From Acidobacteriota bacterium (GTDB taxonomy: Bacteria; Acidobacteriota; Terriglobia; Terriglobales; Acidobacteriaceae), in the NCBI GenBank assembly GCA_013289795.1, contig JABCZH010000013.1, positions 1 to 64,000 on the forward strand: a stretch of 64,000 nt of DNA. Direction: 5' to 3'. This document shows, one piece after another, positions 8,365 to 16,684 of this stretch; position 1 is the stretch's first letter, and each line of letters opens with the position of its first letter. The position numbers were made by a program, and so were the translations under genes. The notes beneath the pieces are model-generated. The model searched no databases. It had not been told where the DNA came from and was given only the letters and a program-made list of their open reading frames with translations.

Positions 8365-8898
8365 TTACTTCGCAACCACCAGATTGTTGGTCACGGAGAA
8401 CACTCCGGGGACGCCGTTAGCGCGGATGTTGGCGATATTCTTGTCCCCCTGGCTATCCACTACTCCTTCCAGCGTCACGTGGCCGTTTTTCACGATAATG
8501 CGGATGGGTTTGATAGTCGGCAGAGCGTACTTCTGCATCGGCGCGTAGCCGTAGATGGCGCGAAAAAGCCGACGGCGCAGACCGTCGTCTATAGGGGAAA
8601 CCGGCAGCACTTCGATCTGGTTCTCAACCTTCTCCACACCTTCAATTTTCTTCACCGCGTTTTCGGCGTCGGACTTCACCGTGGGATTGGTGACTTGCCC
8701 GAACAAGGCAACAGTGTAGCCGTCGACCTTATAAGCGAGATTGTCGAACACGTCCAGATACGGCAGCATAACCAGTTCATGGCGGACCTCTTTTTGAATG
8801 CGTTCCACCGCTCTTGGGGAAACCTCCCTCTGCTGTCCGAACACTGGGAGGGACGCACTCGCCAATACAACCAGCAAGAACCCGGAATTGAGTCGCAT
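8365..8898 (-). CDS. Exported BON-domain protein
   Basis: 177 residues with a Sec signal peptide (residues 1-21, cleavage near PVFGQ) followed by two BON-like modules. The first contains YKVDGYTVALFGQVTNPTVKSDAENAVKKIEGV and the second VKNGHVTLEGVVDSQGDKNIANI; these are written here only as family hallmarks (the Gly-x-Val/Leu strand, then the Ala-x-x-x-Val helix). BON domains bind phospholipid or peptidoglycan-proximal surfaces, as in OsmY. The ATG at 8898 has AAGGAG 9 bases upstream and is preferred to an upstream in-frame start at 8958 that would bury the signal peptide. A periplasmic envelope-stress role is likely. Confidence 0.8.
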   Translation of the reverse strand: MRLNSGFLLVVLASASLPVFGQQREVSPRAVERIQKEVRHELVMLPYLDVFDNLAYKVDGYTVALFGQVTNPTVKSDAENAVKKIEGVEKVENQIEVLPVSPIDDGLRRRLFRAIYGYAPMQKYALPTIKPIRIIVKNGHVTLEGVVDSQGDKNIANIRANGVPGVFSVTNNLVVAK

Positions 8899-9276
8899 CG
8901 CGGTATGCTCCTTAATAAAGAGGATAAACATTCCACAACGTAGTGGTGATTCGCGCACAAGTATAGATCAACCGTTTCAGGGTTGCAGCCGGGTCCCGGT
9001 GGGGACAGCCGCTTGCCTCAGATGACCGAGGTAACGGTTACCAACTCGGAACAAACGCTTCCCTTTGAGTCATTTGCAGTTGCCTCAGGGGCCGGACCAG
9101 CGCATAGAATGTAAATCAGTGTTTCCTTTTGCCAGTAAATTACAGGGGTAACCCGGAGAGCATGCAACCCAGGCGGCCCCAAGAAAATCCTAGTTGAAAA
9201 GCGCAACAAAAGGCGATGCGTTGGGTTAGGTACACAAAAGGGGCGACCCCGTCATTGGGAACAAAAGGTGAATCTT
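8899..9276. other. Intergenic region with possible structured leader
   Basis: This 378-base gap separates the minus-strand BON gene from the plus-strand DUF2844 gene. No gene was found. It holds a 13-base palindrome at 9030-9042, AACCCA/TGGGTT arms about 60 bases apart near 9170-9230, and a GGGG-CGA-CCCC hairpin near 9240-9250. The length and the hairpins would fit a long 5-prime leader for the DUF2844 transcript, but no known riboswitch consensus was recognised. Confidence 0.35.
9030..9042. promoter_or_regulatory. Palindrome, possible operator
   Basis: GGTAACGGTTACC is a perfect 13-base palindrome. It is flanked by CCGAG on the left and CTCGG on the right, which are also complementary, so it could be a protein-binding site or the stem of an RNA hairpin. 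It lies 235 bases upstream of the DUF2844 gene. Confidence 0.35.
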
Positions 9277-9771
9277 ATGACAATTCTTAAGCAGCACGAG
9301 GTAAGCCGCGGGTTAGCGTGGGTGAAGGCGACGGGCATCGCCCTCATAGTGTTTGGGCTTTGTCTGCCCGGGTTCGCGGCCCTGGGCGGCGATCTGAGTT
9401 CGGTGCAAGTCGACCAGGCGCAAATGAAGGCCAGCCTGAAGACAACAACAGGGCAGGCCTACACCACGCATGAAATCAAGACTCCAATGGGGAGCATCGT
9501 GCGCGAATATGTTTCCCCCGATGGAAGAGTTTTCGGCGTCGCCTGGCGGGGCCCGTCCATGCCCCCGATGCAGCAGATACTTGGCACCTACTTCCAACAG
9601 TTTTCTGACGGAGTTCAAGCCCATCACGTGGCCCACGTGGGCCGCAGTCCCCTAAACATTCAACAGCCGGGGTTAGTGGTGCAGAGCAGCGGGCATCCGC
9701 GGGGGTATTTCGGAAGGGCTTATGTTCCCCAGATGTTGCCGCAAGGCGTCACCCCGGACCAAATTCGATAG
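9277..9771 (+). CDS. DUF2844 family exported protein
   Basis: 164 residues. The N-terminal hydrophobic segment (residues 15-36, GIALIVFGLCLPGFAALGG) is a probable signal peptide. The mature part has the DUF2844 pattern: a start rich in Leu/Gly/Ser (LGGDLSSVQVDQ), then YTTHEIKTPMGSIVREYVS with its continuation FGVAWRGPSMPP and the LGTYFQQF segment. AAAGG lies 9 bases before the ATG at 9277. It is followed after 26 bases by the DUF3443 gene. These two families are commonly adjacent in proteobacteria and acidobacteria, so they probably act together outside the inner membrane. No biochemical function is established. Confidence 0.8.
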   Translation: MTILKQHEVSRGLAWVKATGIALIVFGLCLPGFAALGGDLSSVQVDQAQMKASLKTTTGQAYTTHEIKTPMGSIVREYVSPDGRVFGVAWRGPSMPPMQQILGTYFQQFSDGVQAHHVAHVGRSPLNIQQPGLVVQSSGHPRGYFGRAYVPQMLPQGVTPDQIR

Positions 9772-9797
9772 TCTGCAGATATATCAAGGAGGCAACC

Positions 9798-11078
9798 GTG
9801 CGCACGTTCTTATCGTTGGTTATCGTTGTGAGCCTGGCATTCCTGGTTGGATGCGGAGGTAGCGGAACTCCGGCCGGTGTTCCCACGGGCGGTGGCGGTG
9901 GTGGCGGAGCGGCGAACGTGCAGTCCATAGCGGTTGATGGTGGGCCGGTGGCGACCACCATTTATCCCAATGGCGCCTTCACCAGCGTAACCATCTGTAA
10001 TCCCGGGACCACGACCTGCCAGACGATTGACGGAATTCTGGTGGACACCGGCTCGTTTGGTCTCAGGATACTGTCGTCGGCGATAACGCTTACTGGCCTC
10101 CAGGTATTCACCTCTGGTAGCAGCACACTCTACAACTGCATCAATTTCGCAGACGGCTCTTTTCTGTGGGGCACGGTGGCCCTAGCCGACGTCAAGATGG
10201 CGAGTGAATTAGCCAGCTCCGCGCCGATTCAGGTGATTGCAGACCCATCCGCGGGAACCTTTACCATCCCCGCCAATTGTTCGAACGGTGGGATCGACGA
10301 AGACACTCAGGCAACCTTGGGGACCAATGGCATCCTCGGAGTCGGCCCGGAACCGGTGGATTGCGGCCTGGCCTGTGATCCCTTCGGTGGCAACCAGTTT
10401 GCTCCGGAGCCTTTTTACTACTCCTGCGCCAGTGGCACACCTTGCACACCTGTCTTCGCAAGTTGCGGGGCGATTTGCGCAGATCCCAACCAAAATCAGC
10501 AGTTGACCAATCCCGTGGCATTGTTTGCAAACGATAACAACGGTGTGATCGTTCAGCTGCCGGCTCTTTCCGGAGCAGCGGCCACCGAGAGTGGCTCGCT
10601 GATTTTTGGCATCGGGACGCAAACCAACAATCAAATACCCAGCACGGCAACCATATTTACCCTCGACTCGCTGGATACCTTCTCAGTCACTTACAAGGGA
10701 GTGACCTACAACAGCGCCAACAACACTCCGAGTTTCATCGATCTCGGATCCAATGCTTTCTTCTTCCCAGACGCCACCATACCGGCATGCACCGACGTGA
10801 CGGCCTTCTATTGTCCGACCAGTCTGCTGAGTCTTTCTGCCACCAACCAGGGGGCGACCAGTGGAACTGGCACCGTCAATTTCAGCATTGACAACGCCGA
10901 CAACCTATTCGCGGCAGGCGGCGGAGCCGATGCCGCATTCAGCACTCTGGGCGGACCGAATGCCGGAGGCGGATTCGACTATGGCTTGCCCTTCTTCTAC
11001 GGCAAGAGTGTGTTCACTGCCATCGATGGAGCGGCGGTTCCATCGGGTGCCCCGGCGGCGCCCTGGTGGGCGTACTAG
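9798..11078 (+). CDS. DUF3443 family lipoprotein with pepsin-like motifs
   Basis: 426 residues, starting at GTG 9798 behind AAGGAGG. The N-terminus is a lipoprotein signal with lipobox LVGC (Cys19), followed by a Gly-rich linker (residues 20-38). The mature part carries [11 protein letters not shown] at about residue 81, NGILGVGP at 177, GSLIFGIGT at 267 and [11 protein letters not shown] at 313. Order and spacing match the two-lobed A1 aspartic proteases: DTGS in lobe one, DGILGLG, GGxLxFGG, then the second Asp loop, here D315-L-G-S instead of DTG. Ten or so Cys suggest disulfides and an extracytoplasmic location. DUF3443 assignment is firm; protease activity is inference. Confidence 0.8.
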   Translation: MRTFLSLVIVVSLAFLVGCGGSGTPAGVPTGGGGGGGAANVQSIAVDGGPVATTIYPNGAFTSVTICNPGTTTCQTIDGILVDTGSFGLRILSSAITLTGLQVFTSGSSTLYNCINFADGSFLWGTVALADVKMASELASSAPIQVIADPSAGTFTIPANCSNGGIDEDTQATLGTNGILGVGPEPVDCGLACDPFGGNQFAPEPFYYSCASGTPCTPVFASCGAICADPNQNQQLTNPVALFANDNNGVIVQLPALSGAAATESGSLIFGIGTQTNNQIPSTATIFTLDSLDTFSVTYKGVTYNSANNTPSFIDLGSNAFFFPDATIPACTDVTAFYCPTSLLSLSATNQGATSGTGTVNFSIDNADNLFAAGGGADAAFSTLGGPNAGGGFDYGLPFFYGKSVFTAIDGAAVPSGAPAAPWWAY

Positions 11079-11104
11079 ACCACTACGTTCGAGCGTTTCC
11101 CACT

Positions 11105-11137
11105 AGCCCACGGCTCATCCCCGTGGGCTTTGTTCTT
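11105..11137 (+). terminator. Rho-independent terminator after the DUF3443 gene
   Basis: AGCCCACGG and CCGTGGGCT form a perfect 9-base stem around a 7-base loop, followed by TTTGTTCTTGTT. It lies 26 bases after the DUF3443 stop codon and before the mbfA start, so it ends the DUF2844/DUF3443 transcript. Confidence 0.75.
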
Positions 11138-11173
11138 GTTGGCGTCGGTCGCAGCCCTAGTTACACTATCCCG

Positions 11174-12130
11174 ATGAAGAACTTTGACGCTCTTTCCGAA
11201 CAGGAGATTCTGGCGTTGGCGATTTCGCTCGAAGAGGAAGACGAGCGGGTGTACGCCGATTTCGCCGAAGGCCTGCGGCAGGACTTCCCCGCATCCGCAA
11301 CAGTATTCGACGGAATGCGAGTAGAAGAGTCCGGACACCGGAGGCGGCTGATCGAGTTGCACCAGCAGAAGTTCGGGGAACACATCCCACTGGTCCGGCG
11401 GCAGGATGTGCGAGGTTTTGTTGAGCGGAAGCCGGTCTGGCTGGTGCGGCCGCTGGGACTGGACACCGTCCACAAGACTGCGAGTGCCATGGAGGTGGAA
11501 ACTCGACGCTTTTACGAGAAGGCAGCTGCACGCACGCAGGACGCCGGGATTCGCCAACTGCTCGACGATCTGGCGCAGGAGGAACGGACGCATGAAGACC
11601 GGGCCCAGGAATTGAAAGCCGAAGAACTGGGCCCCGCGGTCAAGCAAGATGAGGAACGGGCGCGGCGTCGGCTGTTCGTGCTGCAGATCGTACAGCCCGC
11701 CCTGGCCGGGTTGATGGATGGATCAGTATCTACTCTGGCGCCGGTGTTCGCAGCCGCTTTCGCCACTCGCAACAGCTGGGACGCGTTTCTGGTCGGCATG
11801 GCTGCTTCCATTGGGGCCGGAATCAGCATGGGTTTTGCCGAGGCCCTCTCCGATGACGGCAGTCTCACCGGCCGCGGACATCCCTGGGTACGTGGCGCGA
11901 TCTGCGGCGCCATGACAGCTCTGGGCGGAGTCGGCCACACCCTGCCATTCCTGATCCCTAACTTTCACCTTGCTCTGATCGTGGCTTCGATCGTGGTAAT
12001 TGCCGAGCTCAGCGTTATCACATGGATACGGCATCGTTACATGGACACGCCCATGATTTCGGCAGCCATGCAAGTGGCCCTCGGAGGAGCATTGGTATTC
12101 GTAACCGGAGTGCTGATCGGCAGTTCATAG
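11174..12130 (+). CDS. mbfA: MbfA-like membrane ferritin / VIT1-type iron exporter
   Basis: 318 residues in two parts. Residues 1-150 are a ferritin-like four-helix domain with the diiron ligand pattern of rubrerythrin-type proteins: [13 protein letters not shown], then EESGHRRR, then [13 protein letters not shown] and EERTHEDRA. Residues 175-318 are a VIT1/CCC1-type membrane domain with about five helices ([22 protein letters not shown] is the first). MbfA of Bradyrhizobium and Agrobacterium has this architecture and exports iron and protects against peroxide. The ATG at 11174 is chosen because it opens the ferritin domain. The gene converges on the diguanylate cyclase with a 5-base gap. No Irr or Fur box was recognised upstream. 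Confidence 0.85.
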   Translation: MKNFDALSEQEILALAISLEEEDERVYADFAEGLRQDFPASATVFDGMRVEESGHRRRLIELHQQKFGEHIPLVRRQDVRGFVERKPVWLVRPLGLDTVHKTASAMEVETRRFYEKAAARTQDAGIRQLLDDLAQEERTHEDRAQELKAEELGPAVKQDEERARRRLFVLQIVQPALAGLMDGSVSTLAPVFAAAFATRNSWDAFLVGMAASIGAGISMGFAEALSDDGSLTGRGHPWVRGAICGAMTALGGVGHTLPFLIPNFHLALIVASIVVIAELSVITWIRHRYMDTPMISAAMQVALGGALVFVTGVLIGSS

Positions 12131-12135
12131 CCGCA

Positions 12136-13464
12136 TCAGGCAATGCTGCGCTTGAATCGTGAGCCACGGCTGCGGGATGGAGTGGCCATTTCGACCCGGT
12201 TACGGCCCGTCCGCTTGGCGCGATAGAGAGCCTTGTCCGCTGTTTGCACTACCTGTTCAACTTCTTTGGCCCCGGGGCTTGGCTCGGCAACTCCCATGCT
12301 GACCGTCACCGAGAATTCCTGCGTGGAAGGCTCGGCAAGCGCACGGCGAAGCAGTTGAGAGCTTGCAACTCGCCTGCTGCGTTGGTTCCTCCGATCCATG
12401 CCTCGATCAACGCTGCGGCGTTCGGGCAGACCTCGCAGGTGGAATACCGATTCCTGAATCGTCACGCGCAGTCTCTCGAGATGGGGCAAGACTTCTTTCA
12501 TGGACTTGTCACGGAAGAGAATGCAGAACTCTTCTCCTCCCACTCGATAGGCCTGGCCGCCTCCTGTCACCTCGGCTAAGCGCGTGCCCACCATGCGCAG
12601 GACCTGGTCGCCAGTGTCATGGCCGAAGCTGTCATTGAATTTCTTGAAATGGTCGATGTCAACCACCGCGATGGCATACGGCGCTTCGAGGCGGAGCAAT
12701 GCATCGTTGAAAGCGCGGCGCGAAGGCAGCGCAGTCAATTCGTCGTGATACGCGAGGAGGTAGGAGTTCTCGACGATCGAACTCAGCAGAATCAGACCGG
12801 CAGTGGCGAAATACGCACTGCCGATTCGACCTACTCCGCCTGCCTGCAGGCCGGCGAAGGCCGCTGCCAATGACCACAACAGGCCGCTCTCCAGCGGCTT
12901 GGGGCGCATCACAAACTGAATCAGCAGGACCGAGAAGCTGACGGCGAACGCCAGCAAGGCAAGTTGCGGAATTGGCGTCCATGAAAGCAAATCACGCTTC
13001 AGGAGGGCGGCGTGAAGAAGCCATGGGCTGGTGGTTGTTCCCGGCCGGCAAATGAGGGCCGCGAAAACCGACTCGAAGAAAAGCAGCGCCAGCCGCGATG
13101 TGATCGCGGGCACGGCCCATCCGCGCTCACGAGCCAGCGAAAACAGAACCAGGTTGATCGGCAACAAGAGCGCGATGGCTTCAAACGCGATGCGCCCTGG
13201 CCCTGTCGAGAGAATTCGACCGTTGGAAAAGAACTCCAGAGACCGGTGTGCCAGCAGTAAAGTGAGCAGCACGAACATCACGCGACTGGAATGGAAACGC
13301 CAGGCCAGCAGGAGGGCGGCGGCAAAAACGGTGTAGTAATAGAAATCGATGACCGAGGCCGAAATGGCCACGAATCCGCCATGCAGCAACACTGCGGCCA
13401 AAAGCAGGAGTACGCCTCCAGGCGCGCACAGTTGCTGCAACGTTTTTCTGTTTGTAAACTCCAC
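12136..13464 (-). CDS. Membrane-bound diguanylate cyclase (GGDEF)
   Basis: 442 residues, GTG start with AAGG upstream. Residues 1-235 form six to eight membrane helices with no recognised sensor fold. The GGDEF domain follows, with LTALPSRRAFN at 243-252, VVDIDHFKKFND at 267-278 and the catalytic GGEEF at 309-313, so cyclic di-GMP synthesis is expected. No RxxD inhibitory site precedes the catalytic loop. Between residues about 345 and 385 there is an Arg-rich insertion (RRSVDRGMDRRNQRSRR), absent from standard GGDEF domains, before VTVSMGVAEPS. The OmpR-type regulator gene lies just upstream on the same strand, so the two may share a transcript. Confidence 0.9.
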   Translation of the reverse strand: MEFTNRKTLQQLCAPGGVLLLLAAVLLHGGFVAISASVIDFYYYTVFAAALLLAWRFHSSRVMFVLLTLLLAHRSLEFFSNGRILSTGPGRIAFEAIALLLPINLVLFSLARERGWAVPAITSRLALLFFESVFAALICRPGTTTSPWLLHAALLKRDLLSWTPIPQLALLAFAVSFSVLLIQFVMRPKPLESGLLWSLAAAFAGLQAGGVGRIGSAYFATAGLILLSSIVENSYLLAYHDELTALPSRRAFNDALLRLEAPYAIAVVDIDHFKKFNDSFGHDTGDQVLRMVGTRLAEVTGGGQAYRVGGEEFCILFRDKSMKEVLPHLERLRVTIQESVFHLRGLPERRSVDRGMDRRNQRSRRVASSQLLRRALAEPSTQEFSVTVSMGVAEPSPGAKEVEQVVQTADKALYRAKRTGRNRVEMATPSRSRGSRFKRSIA

Positions 13465-13553
13465 GCTGCGGGATCCTTATTAGATTATCCGCAACGCCGG
13501 GAGTGGCAAGTGAGTGGCAGGGCAGGTTCCCGTAGGCCTAGCGGGTTTTCGTT

Positions 13554-14231
13554 TTATTTCCTGTTCCCACTCAATTCGTAGCCTACCCCGCGGATAGTGT
13601 GAATCAGGCGCAGGGCAGAGCCATCATCGATTTTTCGCCGCAGGTAATTCACATAGACATCGACAACATTCGTGCAGGTGTCGAACGACAGGTTCCACAC
13701 GTGCTCGATGATCATGGCCCGGGTCACGCGCCGTCCGGCATTACGCATCATGTATTCCAGCAGGGCAAATTCCTTGGAGGTCAACTCGACGCGTTGCCCC
13801 GCCCGCTCCACTCTGCGCTCGACGCGATCGAGCTTGAGGTCTTCGACCGTCAACACCGATTCCACCGGAAGACGGCTGCGCCGCAGCAAAGCACGGATCC
13901 GAGCCGAAAGCTCAGAGAAAGAAAAGGGCTTGCCGAGAAAGTCATCTGCGCCGAGGTCCAGACACTGCACTCTCTCCTCGACGCGAGTGCGCCCGGTGAG
14001 CACCAGAATCGGCATGCTCGGCTTGCGGGTGCGCACCGAGCGCAAGACGGAAACACCATCCATGCGGGGCAGGCCGAGGTCCAGGACCACCAGGTCAAAA
14101 TCGAATTCACTCGCCATGGCACGGGCTTGCTCGCCGTCGGCAGTAGTATCAACGGCATAGTGTTCCGCTTCAAGACCTCTTCTGACAAAGCTGGCGAGTG
14201 ATGCATCGTCTTCGGCGATCAGAATGCGCAT
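13554..14231 (-). CDS. OmpR/PhoB-family response regulator, orphan
   Basis: 225 residues. The receiver domain (1-118) has the acidic pair EDD near residue 7, the phospho-acceptor Asp in VVLDLGLPRMDG at about 51, Thr in LVLTGR and Lys in GKPFSF. The DNA-binding winged helix (130-222) contains LTSKEFALLEYMMRN and VDVYVNYLRRKID. This matches CopR/CusR/TctD-type regulators. AGAGG precedes the ATG. No sensor kinase gene is adjacent; the next gene in the same direction is the diguanylate cyclase. The divergent neighbour is the flagellar AAA+ activator, and the 249-base region between them could carry its binding sites. Confidence 0.88.
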   Translation of the reverse strand: MRILIAEDDASLASFVRRGLEAEHYAVDTTADGEQARAMASEFDFDLVVLDLGLPRMDGVSVLRSVRTRKPSMPILVLTGRTRVEERVQCLDLGADDFLGKPFSFSELSARIRALLRRSRLPVESVLTVEDLKLDRVERRVERAGQRVELTSKEFALLEYMMRNAGRRVTRAMIIEHVWNLSFDTCTNVVDVYVNYLRRKIDDGSALRLIHTIRGVGYELSGNRK

Positions 14232-14412
14232 AAAAATCCTCTAAGGAAAGACAAGTCGATTCTAGACAAGGAATATACGAAGAGAGGGTTTCGGGGCGGG
14301 CACGAAGGTCGCTGCTTCCCAACCCGGAACAGAATACCGAATAAGACTGTTGGGTCGGACTAGATCGGATTCGGCGGGTGTCCTCCCGTTTTGACCTGAG
14401 TTCCCGCGAACA

Positions 14413-14425
14413 GGCAAAACTTGCC
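14413..14425. promoter_or_regulatory. Palindrome in the divergent regulator region
   Basis: GGCAAAACTTGCC has 5-base perfect arms around AAC. It lies between the OmpR-type regulator (minus strand) and the AAA+ activator (plus strand), 56 bases before the latter start. It could be a regulator binding site. The rest of 14232-14480 shows no gene and no consensus promoter. Confidence 0.3.
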
Positions 14426-14480
14426 GAAATAAGAGATTCTTCACGTTCTTCTAATCGGTTCCTTATCCCCATCCGATGAA

Positions 14481-15692
14481 ATGATCCTCATGTCCTGTCA
14501 AGCAATATTGCCCCCGGCGAACCGCGGCGTTCTTGTGGTCAGCCCCAGCATCACTTTGCGAGCGCAAGTGCTCAGGAATCTCGACCACGGTGCGGGGCCT
14601 GTGCAGGAAGTGAGCGGAGGCGCGGATGCACTGGTCAAGCTGGAAAGTGGGCAGTGGCAGCTTCTATTTCTCGACCGGCGGCTTCCTGATCTCGACGCCG
14701 AAGAACTGATTCAGATCATTAAGGTTCGCTTTCCCGGGATCGAGGTGGTTATGCTCGACTCGGATGGGGATTCCGCGCTTCCGTGGCTTATTCAGGGTGG
14801 CGCAGGACCAGCGTCGCGGAGCGAAGCGTCGATGCATACAGAAGAACCTCAGCTCGCCCGCACCAACAAATCCACTACAGAGACCCAGCCCTTGCCGGGG
14901 ATGATTGGCGCCAGCGAAGTTATGCGGCGCCTCTACCGGCTAACCCGCTTGGTTGCTCCGCACCCGACCACCGTCCTGGTGATGGGCGCGACCGGTACGG
15001 GGAAAGAACTGGTGGCTCGCGCCATTCACCAATTGAGCCCGCGCGCGGCCGGTCCGTGGGCGGTGGTGAACTGCGCCGCCATTCCTGAGGCGCTGCTCGA
15101 GTCTGAATTGTTCGGTTACGCTCGCGGCGCTTTCACCGGTGCCGTGCAAGCCTATGGCGGCCGAATTTGCTCCGCTCAGGGGGGCACGCTTTTCCTCGAC
15201 GAAGTGGGAGAGTTGCCGCTCAACCTGCAGGCCAAGCTGCTGCGCTTCCTGGAGCAAAAGGAAGTGCAGCGTTTGGGCAGCGCCGAGACTCTGCGCGTCG
15301 ATGTGCGCGTGGTCGCGGCCACCAACGCCGACCTGCAGGAGCAAGTGGAGGCCGGCAAGTTCCGCTCTGACCTTTATTACCGGCTGTCGGCGTTTCCTCT
15401 GGAGCTGCCGCCACTGGCCGAGCGCCGCGATGACGTAGTTCCGCTGGCTGAGCACTTCCTGCGCGGGGTGGCGGCGGCTTCCCATTGTGTCCCTCTGCCA
15501 TTGACGGCCGAGGCTGGCCGCGCGCTCCGCGCCCATACTTGGAGTGGCAACGTCCGCGAATTGCAGCAGGTCATGGAGCGCGCCGCCATTCTTGCTGAAG
15601 GCGGCGATATCTGGCCTGCTCATCTGAATTTCCCCAGCCGCTTCAGGGGGCGTCCTGTAGGGGAAGAATGTGCCCAGCGGCGGGCATTCTGA
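14481..15692 (+). CDS. Sigma-54 AAA+ activator lacking a DNA-binding domain (flagellar regulator)
   Basis: 403 residues. Residues 15-105 look like a divergent receiver domain: LVVSPS replaces the usual acidic pair, though an Asp in [10 protein letters not shown] (residue 65) is kept. The AAA+ domain follows, with Walker A GATGTGKE at 169-176, the sigma-54 contact loop GAFTGA at 216-221, Walker [12 protein letters not shown], and [15 protein letters not shown]. The protein stops about 30 residues later with no Fis-type helix-turn-helix. FlgR of Helicobacter is a flagellar activator that also lacks this domain. No good ribosome site precedes ATG 14481; ATG 14490 is possible. It heads the flagellar locus and probably acts with sigma-54 on its promoters. 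Confidence 0.8.
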   Translation: MILMSCQAILPPANRGVLVVSPSITLRAQVLRNLDHGAGPVQEVSGGADALVKLESGQWQLLFLDRRLPDLDAEELIQIIKVRFPGIEVVMLDSDGDSALPWLIQGGAGPASRSEASMHTEEPQLARTNKSTTETQPLPGMIGASEVMRRLYRLTRLVAPHPTTVLVMGATGTGKELVARAIHQLSPRAAGPWAVVNCAAIPEALLESELFGYARGAFTGAVQAYGGRICSAQGGTLFLDEVGELPLNLQAKLLRFLEQKEVQRLGSAETLRVDVRVVAATNADLQEQVEAGKFRSDLYYRLSAFPLELPPLAERRDDVVPLAEHFLRGVAAASHCVPLPLTAEAGRALRAHTWSGNVRELQQVMERAAILAEGGDIWPAHLNFPSRFRGRPVGEECAQRRAF

Positions 15693-15720
15693 GAGAAATC
15701 TTAGCTGGTTCGCGCCTCCC

Positions 15721-15736
15721 TGGCACGGCGGTTGCA
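15721..15736 (+). promoter_or_regulatory. Consensus sigma-54 (-24/-12) promoter
   Basis: TGGCACGGCGGTTGCA matches the sigma-54 consensus TGGCACG-N4-TTGCA at every defined position, with the required 10 bases between GG and GC. Transcription should start near 15747, five bases before the kinase ATG. It therefore drives the kinase, the NtrC-type activator and the downstream flg/fli genes. Since both neighbouring regulators are sigma-54 activators, autoregulation is likely. Confidence 0.85.
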
Positions 15737-15751
15737 CCCTATTCTGATTTC

Positions 15752-16684
15752 ATGGCCACTGCTCCCACATTGCGTCCTGCGCTCGCGCCGGTTCCGGTCC
15801 TCCGTGACGGTGAAGAGCAAGTTCTAGCCCAGGCATTTGCCGACTTCGGCCGGGTGGCGGCATCGCTCGAACACTCCTACTCGCGGTTGCAGACTGAGGT
15901 GGCCCGCCTGCGCGAAGAACTGGAAGCCAGCCGCCGCGATCTGGCGCATTCGTTGGAAGAAAACCGCTGCATGCGGCAGCATTTCGATCAGGAACGCGAG
16001 AGTCTGCGCCGACGCCAGGCGCTGGCCGAAATGTCAGCCGTGCTGGCGCATGAGATACGCAATCCGCTGGGTAGCCTGGAACTATTTGCTGGCTTGCTGG
16101 CAGACGCGGATCTCGCGACCGAGCCACGGCAATGGGTTGAGCATCTGCAGGCCGGGCTGAGGACGCTCGCGGCCACGGTGAATAACGTTTTGCAATTCCA
16201 CAGTCAACCCCCGCCCGGTTTAGCGCCCACCGATCTGGGCGCGCTGCTTGACTGGCTCGAGCTTTTCTTGCATCCCCTGGCCCAGCGCGCCCATGTGCGC
16301 ATAGAGCGCATTGCCTCGCTCCACGGCGTGGGGGTGGCGGCCGACCGCCATCGTCTGGAGCAGGTGTTGCTAAACCTGGCCTTGAACAGTTTCCAATTCA
16401 TGCCTGGTGGCGGAGTGTTGCGCATTTCCGGTGGTCCCAGTTTGACCGCCGAGGGACGCGGGCCTTGGCTGGAGATGGCCGACACCGGACCCGGAATCGC
16501 CGCAGAGAATCTCGAGCGCGCCTTTGACCCAGGATTTACCACCCGTCCGGGAAGCCCGGGGTTGGGCTTGGCAGTCTGTAAGACGGTCATGGAGCAACAT
16601 GGTGGGAGCATTCGCGTGGCCAACGGTGCGGGACCCGGAACTACCTTCACTTTGGAATTTCCTCTCTCTGGAGAATTCGCATGA
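15752..16684 (+). CDS. Soluble sensor histidine kinase (FlrB/FleS/FlgS-like)
   Basis: 310 residues with no membrane segment. A coiled coil (about 36-92) precedes the H-box LAHEIRNPLGSLE with phospho-acceptor His100. The ATPase domain has the N-box LLNLALNSFQFMP, the G1 box DTGPGIA and the G2 box GLGLAVCKTVMEQHGG. This size and layout match cytoplasmic flagellar kinases FlrB, FleS and FlgS, which sense assembly state through the export apparatus. The start overlaps the expected leader of the sigma-54 promoter, so the mRNA leader would be about 5 bases and a downstream start cannot be excluded. The stop overlaps the next gene (ATGA), giving a kinase-regulator pair. Confidence 0.85.
   Translation: MATAPTLRPALAPVPVLRDGEEQVLAQAFADFGRVAASLEHSYSRLQTEVARLREELEASRRDLAHSLEENRCMRQHFDQERESLRRRQALAEMSAVLAHEIRNPLGSLELFAGLLADADLATEPRQWVEHLQAGLRTLAATVNNVLQFHSQPPPGLAPTDLGALLDWLELFLHPLAQRAHVRIERIASLHGVGVAADRHRLEQVLLNLALNSFQFMPGGGVLRISGGPSLTAEGRGPWLEMADTGPGIAAENLERAFDPGFTTRPGSPGLGLAVCKTVMEQHGGSIRVANGAGPGTTFTLEFPLSGEFA

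Noticed and set aside
13528-13546. CCCGTAGG/CCTAGCGGG stem followed by a T-run on the plus strand
   Set aside because: There is no plus-strand gene for it to terminate and the stem carries a bulge; on the minus strand it lacks a T-run.
14117-14131. TGGCACG followed by TTGCT, resembling a sigma-54 promoter on the plus strand
   Set aside because: The GG-GC interval is 9 bases instead of 10, and it lies inside the OmpR-type regulator gene 350 bases from any plus-strand start.
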